Of a stretch of 64,000 bases of DNA, positions 1-11,391 are shown in pieces. The stretch is from NCBI GenBank assembly GCA_001599715.1, contig BCHU01000004.1, positions 1,054,001 through 1,118,000 on the forward strand, given 5' to 3'. The translations under genes and the position numbers were made by a program. Under the pieces are notes generated by a model that was not told the DNA's origin, searched no databases, and worked only from the letters and a program-made list of their open reading frames with translations. How positions within the stretch are numbered: position 1 is the stretch's first letter; each line of letters starts with the position of its first letter. The DNA is from Phaeotremella fagi (taxonomy: Eukaryota; Basidiomycota; Tremellomycetes; Tremellales; Phaeotremellaceae).

Positions 1-498
1 TGACACCAAGTTTTGATAATGCAAACTATAGTCAGTGCACAACCTCCACGATTACGTCATGCGATAACCAGAAGGACCGAGCGCGTTCTTGGTTTCAGAG
101 GGTCCTTTCTGTCGAAGGTGTTTTGATTTCTGGGAGAGATGTTCAATTTGGATAGTGCTATCGTATGATACTTTCAGTCTCGGTCATCTTCGTCCACATT
201 TGAAATGTCATTTGGGTTTGGGAAACGGACTAAACCCGGAGTATAGGCGGAAAGCCCAGAATTCACACGAACTTGGCCCAACTCTGCTTGTTGATATTTC
301 GTTTCAAACCCCACATCATGTGCAAAATCATTGGAACTCTACTTTCACAATACTTAAATGTACGAGGCGTTGCCCAAAAACGCCATGATTATGAAAAGTA
401 CCGCATAAATTCCTCATTCCTTCTTCATACTTCCTCATTTCAATGGAGGTGTGGGGCAAAGACGATATGAAGCTCCGTATATTTACCTTCAAGAGGAA
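1..498. other. 5' flank of sugar porter, no gene supported
   Basis: No convincing coding exon is visible. The open frames here begin with TTG or are short and show no family resemblance. A CGG-N7-CCG pair lies near 225-237, which could be a zinc-cluster site, but it is a single weak match. The stretch reads as the promoter region of the transporter that follows. Confidence 0.5.
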
Positions 499-505
499 TA
501 TATAA
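499..505 (+). promoter_or_regulatory. TATA-like box before sugar porter
   Basis: TATATAA stands only about 10 bases before the first ATG (515). A transcript driven by it would most likely start downstream of 515, which favours the ATG at 563 as the translation start. Confidence 0.4.
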
Positions 506-562
506 GCTACCACCATGGGGCCCGATTCACTTCCACAAACCTCAAACAGTCAAGATTTCAAG

Positions 563-2964
563 ATGAGTTTCTCGAACGACAAAGATATCAGCACTCACGA
601 CGAATACCAAGAAGACATCTTGAATGGATCTCAAGCTCAACAGAATATCCTACAGCAAAAGTCTATTGAGGATATCATATCAGATGTTGATAGATTCGTT
701 AAAGACCACGATTTGGAATCAGACAAGGATTTCTTCCGTAAAGGTGCTCTTGTCGCCAGATCTCCCGACAGATTTGAAACAATCGATCAATTGAGTGAAG
801 CAGACAAAGAAAGTCTTCGATATGAGCGAGACCATAAATGGAGATTACCCGGTCGATTGTATTTTGCAGGTGAGTACTGTCCATGATGAGATGTCTTACC
901 TTTCTAACGTCAAAAACAGTCATCATGTGTGCTATCGGTGCAGCCACGCAAGGATGGGATCAAACAGGATCCAATGCTGCCAGTAAGCCCAAAAAAGTTT
1001 GAATAGTTAATTGGTGTTAATTCTGGGTCAGATTTGTCGTTCCCAATCGAATTTGGTATCGGTGCTTCTATTGACCAACCAGGAGGTGCATTAGATGAGT
1101 GGATCGTGGGTGCTGTAAACTCGGCACCATACATTGCCGCTGCCCTAGTTGGAGTTTGGAGTAAGTCATATAATTGCTGTATCCATGTCATAGCTTACCT
1201 TTTACCAAAGTATCCGACCCCCTCAACGCATTGTTTGGACGTCGAGGTGAAATCTTTATTACTTCCATCATTTTGATCGCTACACCTATTGCAGCAGGAT
1301 TCACTCATACTTGGCAACAGCTTTTTGCCGTAAGAGTCATCATGGGCTTGGGATTAGGAGCAAAAGGTGTGGTTCTGTTTTACCAAAATCAGGTGGATTG
1401 CACTGAACAGACTCAGCCGCTACTGTACCAATGTATAGTGCCGAGCTTTCCCCTGCACCTATTAGAGGGGCTCTTACCATGGGTTGGCAGCTGTGAGTGT
1501 TGTTTTGATAATAAGAGCGTTAAGCTGACAAAGACGGTAGATGGACTGCTTTTGGGATCTTTTTAGGTTTCTGCGCGAATGCGGTTGTGAAGGATGCTGG
1601 GGTGATCACCTGGAGACTTCAGATTGGTTCAGCTTTCATTCCTGCTGTTCCCCTGGCTTTTGGAATTTTGTTCTGTGAGTTGACAGAAGTTTAACACTGA
1701 TGTTTAGGTGTTGAAAGTCCTCGTTGGTACATGAAAAAAGGACGGGTTCAAGATGCTTGGAAAGCTATGCGAAAGATTCGTAACAACGATCTTCAAGCTG
1801 CTAGAGATTTGGTGAGGGATAAACATTACTGCTTTGGGATTGTTAGAACTGATTGAAAAGTTAGTATTATGCTTATGCTCTTTACGTGGAAGAGCAGAAG
1901 GTAAATCGAAGTCTTAAAATGAGCTAACAACAGATCTTGAACGGCCGTACCTATATTTCTCGCTTCACTGAGCTGTTCACGATTCCCCGTTGTCGAAGAG
2001 CGACTCTTTCTGCTTCCACAGTGATGCTCAGTCAACAGATGTGCGGTATTAATAGTAAGCAAAAACATATCTATCAGCGAGAGTTTTGACTGACATGAAC
2101 AAGTTATGTCATTTTATTCCGGAACCATCTTCACCAATGGTGGATTCACCGAGGTTCAAGCTTTGTATGCATCTATTGGATTTGGAGCACTCAATTTCTT
2201 ATTTGCTATTCCTGCCGTATTCACAATCGACAAATGTAAGTTGGTTATTGTTTGACGATCTCAAAAGCTGACCACAACTTAAGTTGGACGTCGTACCCTG
2301 TTGCTCTGGACTTTCCCAAACATGTGCTGGACATTACTCGCCGGTGCTTTCTGTTTCTATATCGAGGATTTGACCACCAGAACGGCGTTGGTCGCATTCT
2401 TCGTCTACCTATTCACCATTGCTTACTCCATTGGACAAGGACCAGTACCGTAAGTTTACTAGGCTACCATGAACGTGAACTAAAACGATAATCAGGTTCC
2501 TGTACGCAGCCGAAGTGTTCCCCCTCGCTCAACGGGAACAAGGTATGGCATGGAGTGTTGCTTGGAACAACGGTTGGGCCAGTGTTCTTGGATTGACCGT
2601 CAGTTTCTTCCTTTTTGACCCCTCCTCACCCATGATAACCGTACTCATAGTTCCCTCGTTTATTACGAGCACTCACACCAACCGGTGCCTTTGCATTCTA
2701 CGCAGGTCTAAATGCTGTCGCTTACGTCTGGTTGTTTTTGTGGCTTCCAGAAACTAAGCAACTCACTTTGGAGGAACTTGATCAAGTGCGTTTAAGTTTT
2801 CAACGTTGAATAAGATTTGATTGCTGATATTACCATAGGTGTTTTCTCGATCTACTTCCTCGTACATTCGATACAACACTACCAAAGTGTTCCCGTATTA
2901 CGTGAAACGATACTTGTTTTTCCAAAGATCAATCAAATTGGAACCTCAGGTTCATGAAGAGTAA
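563..2964 (+). CDS. MFS sugar/myo-inositol porter
   Basis: A 12-TM sugar porter (major facilitator superfamily) of the plasma membrane. The spliced product reads through classic family motifs: QGWDQTGSN in TM1, [14 protein letters not shown] in the loop 2-3 signature, [49 protein letters not shown] [27 protein letters not shown] and [13 protein letters not shown] near the C-terminus. Around ten short introns break the gene; for example donor GTGAGT at 870 and acceptor CAG before 920. Family knowledge: many fungal members of this branch carry myo-inositol or hexoses by proton symport, but substrate cannot be read from the sequence. An upstream in-frame ATG at 515 would add 16 residues, but a TATA-like box ends 10 bases before it, so I start at 563. 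Confidence 0.88.
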
Positions 2965-3184
2965 AACCTCTCTATCTATCTGAAAGTTCTCAGAGGGAAT
3001 GGGGCAAGAAAAGGATTGGGAGATATCAAGGTGCAAGAGTGTTTCTCGAAAAGAAAGAAGTACGCGGTGAGAATGGTTGGAAAGGAATATTATGGTTTTC
3101 GGTATTTGATTACGTGATTATGGAAATGCATTCTGAAAAAAAAATTGAATGAAATGTATCGGTGCTAAATGGAAAGTCAGAGGT

Positions 3185-4092
3185 TTATCCCTCTCTCTTC
3201 GCTCTTTCTTTTTCCTTCTGCCTCTGCCTCTCTTTCTCTTTTTCCCGCGCTTCTCTCTTAGCCTGTTCCTTCTTATCATCCGAGTCTTTACCTCGATCAC
3301 TAGCCCTACCCTCACTACCTGATTTCTCAGCGGCTTTCAAAAGATCTTTTAAATGTTGAGTTTGCGGATGTGGTCGCTATAAACGTCAAATAAACAAACC
3401 ACGTCAATGTGAATAGCAAACAACACTCACCAACCAAGATCTACTGAGCCAAGGACCCCCCAACAAAACAAGCCAAACATTCCTCGCCAACTCGTACCAC
3501 CCCTTCCATCCCGGTCGAAAAACCGTCACCCACCCTTGTACCAGGAAGAACATCGTATAAGTAATCCAATAAATCGTCCATTGGGTACTATCCCTTGCAC
3601 CAAGTTTTCCGGCTTTACCGTTGATCTCTGTTGATAACGATTTCAAAGTGTTTTGAACTGGGATCAGGAGGGTGACGATAGCTGAAAGATGTGGTGTGAA
3701 TTGGGGTGGGGAGATTATCAGGACAAATAGGAAGATCACACCTAGGGTTAGTAGAATTTGTTCGGGTGGGATAGAGAGGGAGCTGCTCATGGGAGGGACG
3801 ATGGTTCCCAACCATCCAGCGTGTGAAAGTATCTTTGAATGTTTCAGTTTGAGTTCGATAATTGTTCAGTGATGGGTTGAGAACTTACACAGGTATTCAA
3901 AAATCTATTATGTTCATTTTGGAGGATCTCATCCGCAGATTGCGGTTTAAATTGCTTTTCTTTGGACGAAGGCGGTCTTGACGAAGAAGAGGAGGAAGGT
4001 TTAGAAGGATCTCTGGAAGTGCGGGACGAACTTGATCGTTCTTCTCTCGGTCGACCTGAGCATGAGCATTCTTTCGGTCGAGAGGACGACAT
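3185..4092 (-). CDS. Small membrane protein, TB2/DP1/HVA22-like (REEP/Yop1)
   Basis: Three exons (4092-3889, 3832-3431, 3376-3185) give about 265 residues. Residues 1-68 are Ser/Pro/Arg-rich and probably disordered. Two or three hydrophobic segments follow, with the pattern QWTIYWITYTMFF, then RPGWKGWYELARNVWLVLLGGPWLSRSWL, which resembles the QWLxYW...E...P...K...WL core of TB2/DP1/HVA22 proteins that shape ER tubules. The tail is a highly charged Lys/Glu/Arg/Gln run. Family assignment is from pattern only; the match is divergent and could be a different small hairpin protein. It ends next to another minus-strand membrane-protein gene of similar plan at 4284-5313. Confidence 0.5.
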
Positions 4093-4283
4093 TTTCAAGT
4101 TGAAGTTCACTTGTTAAGTCTTTTCAAGTTGTTGCTCAACGCTTGGACGATCCGTGACTCAATTTGTAGCAGAAAGGAGTGATCTCCATTATTGTCCTGC
4201 CGGAAAAGGGGAATGCATGCCAGAGCCACTTTGATACAATTTTTGAAATATCGTGCTACAAACACCCTACAAACAAACTATCG

Positions 4284-5313
4284 TTATTGTCCTGACAAAC
4301 TAGCTCGTCTAATGGCATCACGTTCAATCATTTGTTCCAATACACTAAGCTTTCTTCCGGCTCCCCTACCAAAATCAGAGCTTTCTCCATCTCTAGATTG
4401 TTCTCTAGAATCCTTATAAGGTATTTCCCATTCCCAAGATGGAGTAATCGTATTGATATTCTCAACCTCCACCTTAGTTTCATCTAACGTAATTTCAGCT
4501 AGAATTTCGGAAGGTTGAATGCAAGCTGATGCAGGTTTAAGGTGAACCGCGTCGCAAGCTATAGTCACTTTCAACATCCGAATCAAGAAACTCGGAACGC
4601 CTGTACTCACTTTCCTCCGTCTCTTTTCGAAGTAATTTCTGAGATCGTAGACGAGACTCGTTAATCAGATTCTCAACCGATTCACTCAAATCACCATCAA
4701 AGCTGTGATCACAAGGATCAAGCCCCTGATACTGTATACAGAGTAACAGAATTTACTACCATGTTCCAATGTAAGAAAACCAAAAAACTCACTTCAACCA
4801 TCAATCCGTCTCCCCCATCTCGAGATAGGGAATTCCTATAAACCAAATATCCCATTCCGACAATCTTCAAAATCCAATATAGGAAGATGAAATCTCGTAA
4901 AAACCGTTGAAGGTATATTGTATCAACCTTGCAAAATAGAATGTGAAAGATTGATTCTAACTGGATGAATCCCATATGAAAAATCCAACTTTCAAGAAGA
5001 TCATTTACGTTTTGGAAATCATCGTCCTGGGACGACAGATGGTTCTTTGATTGGTAGAGCAATATCAGGGTTCCCAAGGCGTTGATGATGGGTCCTGTTC
5101 TCAAAACATTGAAGAAAAGTATAAAGATTGATGTGATGAGGGTCAAGCTGATTATATATGTTGGCAGAAAACGAACAGCACAGCTGATTGTCTGCATCAA
5201 TCGATTCTTCGTCAGCTCTTAACCGTCTATCAAAATATAACAGTACCCACATGATCATCCACAAACCTCAGACTTGCTTTCAAACCGGATCTCAGTTGTT
5301 TAATCAAACTCAT
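4284..5313 (-). CDS. Multi-pass membrane protein, possibly a second TB2/DP1-like protein
   Basis: Start ATG at 5313 gives MSLIKQLRSG; exon 1 ends at 5251 and exon 2 (5191-4793) carries all the hydrophobic segments, including IISLTLITSIFILFFNVL, GPIINALGTLILLYQSKNHL and FIQLESIFHILFCK. Later exons encode a hydrophilic tail ending RRASLSGQ. The order of a hydrophobic pair, a short polar loop, a Trp-containing segment (LLESWIFHMG) with a following Glu, and an arginine-rich FLRDFIFLYWILK resembles the TB2/DP1/HVA22 layout. I do not recognise the protein outright. It sits head-to-tail with the similar gene at 3185-4092, which suggests an old tandem duplication, but identity between them looks low. 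Confidence 0.55.
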
Positions 5314-5482
5314 CGTACTTGACTTTTTCCAAATGAATAACCGAAATCTACAGTCAATACTAACGTGTTGTAACAATTTACACTCCTTTACCAAGGATTG
5401 ACAATGGGATGATACCATCCTTTCAATACACTAATGCATATGCTATGACATAAAACCCATACAAATACAACTACAGTATCCC

Positions 5483-8400
5483 TCAGCAAGGACATATATA
5501 TGACGTGGGAACGATCCCCCGTTCCCTACTCCCGTTATCAGAACGAACCATGATCTCCGACCAGAACTCGTCGTAAGCAGATCCGACCACTGACAGTTCG
5601 TAAATGCAGAATTGCTGGATGGTAGCATGATCTTCTAACCCCGGATTAGAGTAATCGTGTAAAGCCATCACTAGATCGTTGATTGAGTTTAGTACTACAT
5701 AATTCGCATGCTCGTTACTTACCGAATCGATTCGATCCCCCATCACCAGGTAGTTCTTCTGCGCGACCTTCAGAGACGTACGCGGTGGGCACTAAACCCT
5801 CTGGCATTCCTTCGTTGATACCGAGTCTGACTTTGATCCATCCATCGCCCCCAAGATCAGGCTCAATAATTGAAACAAGCATACCAACTATATGAAAGAT
5901 TAATAAATTAAGTAACATCGGCAGACAAACTCACCATTGATGGTAACCTCGTTATCTTCCAAAGCAGTGAAATCATAACGTACTCTGCCCACAACGATTT
6001 CTTCATCCACATGACCCGGCTCTTGCTCTCGACCATCGCTTTCTTCATCATATTGCCCCTCATCATATCCATTCGTATCACTTTCCTGGAAATACTCATT
6101 CGGGCTTTCGAGTGGAACAGCATCTGGAGGAGTAGTCTCATCTACACCATTCAGCAGATCCATGACGACTAGGCGATCGGGACCTGTGACGCCGATATAA
6201 GGTGAGATGTGGGAATCGTCGAGAAGGGGTTCTTGGATTGCGATCGGAGAATCTGGATTGTTGTATGGTTGTGCAGGACCGTGGGGTTCGTAGTAAGAAG
6301 ACGATCGTCCTAGCACTGTCTGTTAGACAGTAAATTTTGGTTTGGACTCACGGCGACGACTGGTCAGACTCCTTCGAATAGTTCCACCCGTTTTCGTACC
6401 TCTCGCTCGTCGTCGTCCACCAGGTCCTTGGCATTCTACGAATGCCTAGGATTTTGTTAATGACAACCAAAAGTCGAACACAATTTGTAGACTCACGTTA
6501 AGTTCGCATTTGGTATGCACAGCGATTGAACATAGTCGACACGATCTTTCGGGTACAAACGCACTCCAAACTTTTTGCTGTAATACGGATTCTCAGATGA
6601 AGTCATTGTCACTGATTGGAAATTACACACCTTGCAAACATCGCAAATTGCAGGTGTGGGAAACAACCGCTCCTTGAAATCATGGATTTTTTCGGGTGCG
6701 ATGTCATCTGGTTATATATCAACAAACTGATCCTGAAGTATCGATGCACTAACTCACCGCCTAGAACCGCTTCGATACACTTCATCTCAGCTTTAGCAAC
6801 AGCAGCTCTTCTTTCCATGACTCCCAATTCGCGTTGTATGTTCATCCGATTCTGTGCGAAGTGAGTTCATCTTCTGAAAATCAGACGACCTGCTTACCTC
6901 CCACATCTCATCAGGATCACCTAGTCCTCTGTTCTCCCTGTAAGTCTCGCAAAGTCTTTTCAAACTTTCAAGTTCTTTCCCTGGAAACGCAGCGATCAGA
7001 AACAAGTCGCCCATCTGCCAAATACCTAAACACTCACGTTTCAGTTGTAAAATACCATCTATCTGACCTGTACCCTTTAATTCTTCCAAATTCGATCTGG
7101 ACTTTACCCATCTATTCCTAAGCCAATTGACATCACTATGTCGACTTCGTTCTAGTTCGTCATCCTGATCACGACCATCATTAGGAGCTATGAAAGTTGA
7201 ATGACTGGCTGAGTTTGTCATCGGTCTTGAAGATGATATAGAGCCGTTACTGTGTGATTTCGATAGTGTGAGACTAGATGGGCCCTGTTCAGATCCCCCT
7301 ATACTGGAGCGTAGACGATGAAGAGTCGATTTTCGTCTTTGCCTGGGTTCATGATGAGAAGAGAGGTCTGCCGAAGCTGTTATCGACGGTCCATCACTTT
7401 CGTATTCGTCATTCATGTCTTCCATTGGACCAACGCGGAAGGTATCCAAAAACGTATCTTGATCCCTACCAAGGTCGACGGCATTGTATCCAACTTTGGC
7501 GCGTTCGACAATTGAGGCCAAAAGAGATAGATGGGAGACATCCATCTCAGCGTGCTGCTGAAATGTTTCTCGAAGGGTGATGTGCATATGACCGTATAGA
7601 GCTCCTGGAAATCTATTAGGAAATGTAGCGACTCGATATCCCAACCTGACTTACGGGATTCCTGCCATTCGTCTGCAAATATAGCTACTAAAGGAACATA
7701 TAACTCACCTCTCCCCAGCCATCGTTTCCACCACCTTCTCTGCGTCCTTGTCCACCACCACCTAATTTCCCTTCCCCAGTCAATGTGATCAAATAAGCAT
7801 TTTTACGCTCCCTAAGCACTCTTTCTCCTTCTTCCACTGCCTTCTGAGCTTTACCGTATTCCATTTGCGCTTTGGTCGGAGGATAAGGAGGTGGCTTGGG
7901 ACCATTTCCGACCGCTGGAGGAGGAATTTGAGGAGACGTTGGGGTGGGAAGGGAACGTAGTCTTTGGAGTGCAGATTGGTGAGCAGTGTGTGCTGAGTGA
8001 TACTGGGTGAAGTTAGCGGACGTCGTCTCGTCTGAAACATCGACAAAGACATACTTTTTCTTTTGTCTATCGATTCATCTGGTTCAGCAAGAGTATCAAT
8101 CAGGAATTCTACTCACCTTTTCAATGGAAGCTATTGATGCTTCTTGTCTCGAGCAGACCTCTTTTCCCCAGCCATTTAATCGCTTTATCACCTCGGTGTC
8201 CCTCCTCTCTACGTTTGCTAAAGGTTCAACAATCTGACTAGCAGTTGCCGACGCATGTTTGAGATACAAATTTGCAACAGTGGACAGATGCTGCAGATGA
8301 GCAACGAGAGCTAGGTGGAGTGAGCTGTAGTTTACAAGTTCAGTGAAGGTCCTTTGGGCTATAAGCGCAGTTCAACGATACCTACCTGGGCGGTAACGGT

Positions 8401-8942
8401 TTCTTTTCACCGAGATTTCCTGTCTTTAATTGATCTAACTTTCCCTCAAACCTTTTCACTACCAATGACAATCCTCTTCCATATTCTGCTTCAAGTTTTG
8501 AAACTCCCTCCGCAAATTCCTTGTACTCCCTTACCAACTCCAGAGATTCGTCTAACAAAGACAAAGAAGCCGGATTCGTTGTGAAAGGCGGTAAGAAATT
8601 GGGGTGTGAAGGTCGCTGTAACCATTTCTTCGCTGGATGTTGATTGACAGACTCAGCTTGATTGTTTGGTTGAGGATATGGAGTAAGATCAATTTCGCTC
8701 GTGCTGGCTATGGTGCTAGGCGAGAGATTGGGTGGTCGAGGTGCAGGTATAGCTTCTGGGAACGGGATACTGAGAGGACGGGGTGCACGGTTGGGAATAG
8801 AGGAGTTGGATTGTTGAATGACGGGAAATAGGTTTGGATCGAGGATTGGCATTCGAGATATATTCGTTTGAGTTGGTGGGAGAGTATCGGTGTCAGAATG
8901 TGATCTGTTCACCAAGTAAGGTTGGGGGTAAAGGGTTGACAT
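5483..8942 (-). CDS. BZZ1: Bzz1-type F-BAR / C1 / two-SH3 protein
   Basis: Bzz1 proteins link membrane curvature to Las17/WASP-driven actin assembly at endocytic sites. In order: about 115 disordered Pro/Ser-rich residues, an F-BAR helical region (LLDESLELVREYKEFAEGVSK, LEAEYGRGL, then GWGKEVCSRQEASIASIEK and YGKAQKAVEEGERVLRERK), a C1 zinc domain split by an intron (IHDFKERLFPTPAICDVCK then PERSCRLCSIAVHTKCEL), an SH3 domain (VRYDFTALEDNEVTI...GLVPTAYV) and a second, less regular SH3 (VMALHDYSNPG...RERGIVPTSY). Most introns are 45-60 bases. A seven-base coding exon (GAATCCC, near 7661-7667) is needed to keep frame between the F-BAR halves. The start at 8942 is the first ATG; in-frame sequence stays open a little upstream, so the 5' end is not certain. 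The C-terminal SH3 lacks the usual WW pair, having FWSEI. Confidence 0.88.
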
Positions 8943-9231
8943 GTTGTTGGGAGGTATGTAGGGTAGGGAAGGTGTGCTCCTCAACCACTCAGATACAACC
9001 TCTGAAATTGCTGATAGTAGAGGTAAGAAGATGAAATGGAATTGTATTGAAAAGGTAAGTAAAGGTGAGAGAAGAAAAGTCGAAAGAAAAGGAGTTGTTC
9101 AAGTTCACATTGCTGTGTTCCAGTGGCAATCTGGGGCTCCACTTATGAAACGGAAGCTAATTTCGGCTGCATTGCGGCATCTCATCAACAACCAGTCCAG
9201 TCAACCGTCAACCGTGCTTTGACTTTGATCA

Positions 9232-9268
9232 CTACCACCATCAACATCAACAACATCAACAACCAACC
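9232..9268 (+). repeat. CAACAT-rich leader repeat
   Basis: Imperfect repeats of ATCAAC/ACAACATC run up to the ATG at 9272. They probably form an unstructured A/C-rich 5' leader. Confidence 0.5.
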
Positions 9269-9271
9269 ACT

Positions 9272-10436
9272 ATGAGTTTTTATCAAGCCAACTCATTCCC
9301 TTCCATCAATCATCCACCATTAACTGAAGGGACTTTCTCAATAACCCGTCTAATCCTATACGTAACGATAGAAGGTCATTCTCATGACAGAGTACCACCT
9401 AGAATCCTTCACGAACTCTTAACGGAGAAACTTACCAAAAAGGGGACACCAGCTATCAAACAGCTAGCAGAAGAACCTAGGCATTTCTGGATGGCTCAAT
9501 TGATTCATTACGGTATACCACATGTCTCTGGTTGTACGGTTGATAACGCCAAAGATCTGTTTAGGAAAGCTATCAAACAGGACGGTGAGGATTGGAAATT
9601 GGTCGTTCCTAGGAGTGTTAAAGAGATCGAGGGGAAATTGATGAAAGCTTCTATGACTAAAGTGGATGATAAAACTATCACGACGGCAGGTGGGACTCTC
9701 AAAGCAGCTGGAGTCGATAAGGTATCGTCGAACGCGAAAACGGTTGTCAACACCAAATCACCTGCCAGTCAATCCAAAATTCCAAAGGGAAAGCAAAAGG
9801 CGGAAGAGGATATAACACCCATTAAAGATGTTAAAAAGGTTAAAACCGACTCACAAGTCGTACATCAACCTACTGCTAGCACAACCTAGAACTAAGCAGG
9901 TCGCGAGAAAGGCAATCGTGAGTGTCTCGATGTACTATTAAATACAACTACTGATTTGACATTAGCCTCACCCCAAACCACAATTTGGGATTCAAGCAAT
10001 ATGGGATGTCTCGGTTCCGTATGTCGAGGAACAATGGGGAGATCGCTGGCTACCAGAATTTTCTCTCGCATTTGCAGATGACGGATATCTATATGGTTCA
10101 CTCGAATCATGCGCTTTCGAAGGTTATCTCAAATCCGTCAAACCTGCAAAAAGTTCGATCGCGTCGGGTAAAACTATACCTTTCGTTTGGAAATTACGAG
10201 ATAAAGGAACTGGAGAAATGAATTTATCAAGTGGTAATAAGGGGACTATTATACCTAACAGCGATGGGAATGGGTTTCATGGGACTATCCAGTGTTCTTA
10301 TTTCGGTCCCTGCGTTTTTGAATCTGCGGAAATGACTAGACCTGTGGATCATGGTATGGCTGAAACTTGGGAATATCAGTTTAACAGGATGAATGAGGAT
10401 CTGTATGAACATGAGAGGGTAGCTAGGTGGCATTGA
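9272..10436 (+). CDS. Uncharacterised fungal protein, exon join uncertain
   Basis: Exon 1 starts at the ATG 9272 and reads MSFYQANSFPS, a compact region (LILYVTIEGHSHDRVPPRIL) and a Lys/Thr-rich linker. Its frame meets a stop at 9887. The last exon begins about 9965 after a GTGAGT...TTAG intron and reads IQAIWDVSVPYVEEQWGDRW, then FSLAFADDGYLYGSL, GKTIPFVWKLRDKGTGEM, ending EHERVARWH. The C-terminal pattern (WRxRxxxxGE-like strand, a glycine-rich beta region, then WxxxNxxxYExERVARW) recalls an uncharacterised basidiomycete family I know only by pattern. The two parts need one more intron, probably ending at the CAG before 9900, but its donor is not obvious (candidates start near 9837 or 9866). 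Function unknown. Confidence 0.6.
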
Positions 10437-10684
10437 GAGGATCAAGAAAATCTGAGGTGAATCTTTTTGTAGATATGGTACTTGTGAGGTAGAGTGATGC
10501 GTGTTTTGAAATGCTCGCTAATAAATGAGGAAAGAGTATAAGGGATTTTAACTCCTTTCATCTTTCCTTTATTCGACATGAGATATCAAGTATGAAAGCA
10601 GTACTTGAAGCTGAACTTGGAAATATCATTCCCGCCATACGTATATCATCAACTACCACAAACAAGAATTGAATCTTCATCAAA

Positions 10685-11232
10685 ATGTCAAGAGCAGTAC
10701 CACCAGTAAACATGCCTTCCGAGGTCTCGATCCTCAAAACCAAAGCTGCCGCCAAAAGGGGGCTAGGGACAACACCATTAGACACAGAGGCGACCTGGCC
10801 AGCACCAGAATTCGTAAGTCCCCCTCCCTCACTTTCGCCAAAACAGTGTTCCTCAGTTGAAATCGAAAAAATCTATAGGGCAAAAGCACGACGATAGATA
10901 ACATCACGCCAGCCGGTAAAAAAGCTAATGGATTCATCATACCTGCTGGGAGTATGTTTCCATTAGGTTGTGCAATACCAAATCATACTGTTCTTGAACA
11001 TGGGGCTTATTTCCCACCTGGATCCATCGTAGGTTTTGTCATTATGATTTCAGCAGGATTGACTTGATTTTCAGTTCCCTGATGGTGTCCTTGTTCCTAT
11101 TCATGCTAGGTGAGTGAGGGTTGTGAGGGTGGTTTTGGTTAACGCGTTAATCGTAGGATGGTCAGTGTTCAGCCTATTGAAACTAAGGCTCCTGCTGTTG
11201 AATCGAGTGAACCTGCTTGTAGGATTATGTAG
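10685..11232 (+). CDS. Small protein with C-terminal CaaX box
   Basis: Four exons (10685-10813, 10879-11028, 11075-11109, 11157-11232) give 129 residues in one clean frame. It begins MSRAVPPVNMPSEVSILKTK and has a central glycine/proline-rich block (GFIIPAGSMFPLGCAIPNH, HGAYFPPGSI, FPDGVLVPIHAR) that looks like short repeated beta turns. The last four residues are CRIM, a canonical CaaX box whose terminal Met favours farnesylation. That predicts membrane attachment despite no TM segment. I know no function. Splice sites are all canonical, which makes the terminal CaaX reading reliable. Confidence 0.78.
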
Positions 11233-11391
11233 ATTTCTTTCTGTGAGAATGCCTCAATGCCACTCCGGTTAAAGACTTCTGACAATCAAATAACCGTGAT
11301 TACCGTGATTACTGTGTTGTATGCATCGTTGATCTAATCTTCTTTCCTCACCATCTGTTTTCATTGCAATCAATAAATACTGTCTATCGAA

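Noticed and set aside
89..388. 99-codon plus-strand frame
   Set aside because: Begins with TTG, no homology pattern, lies in the transporter's upstream region.
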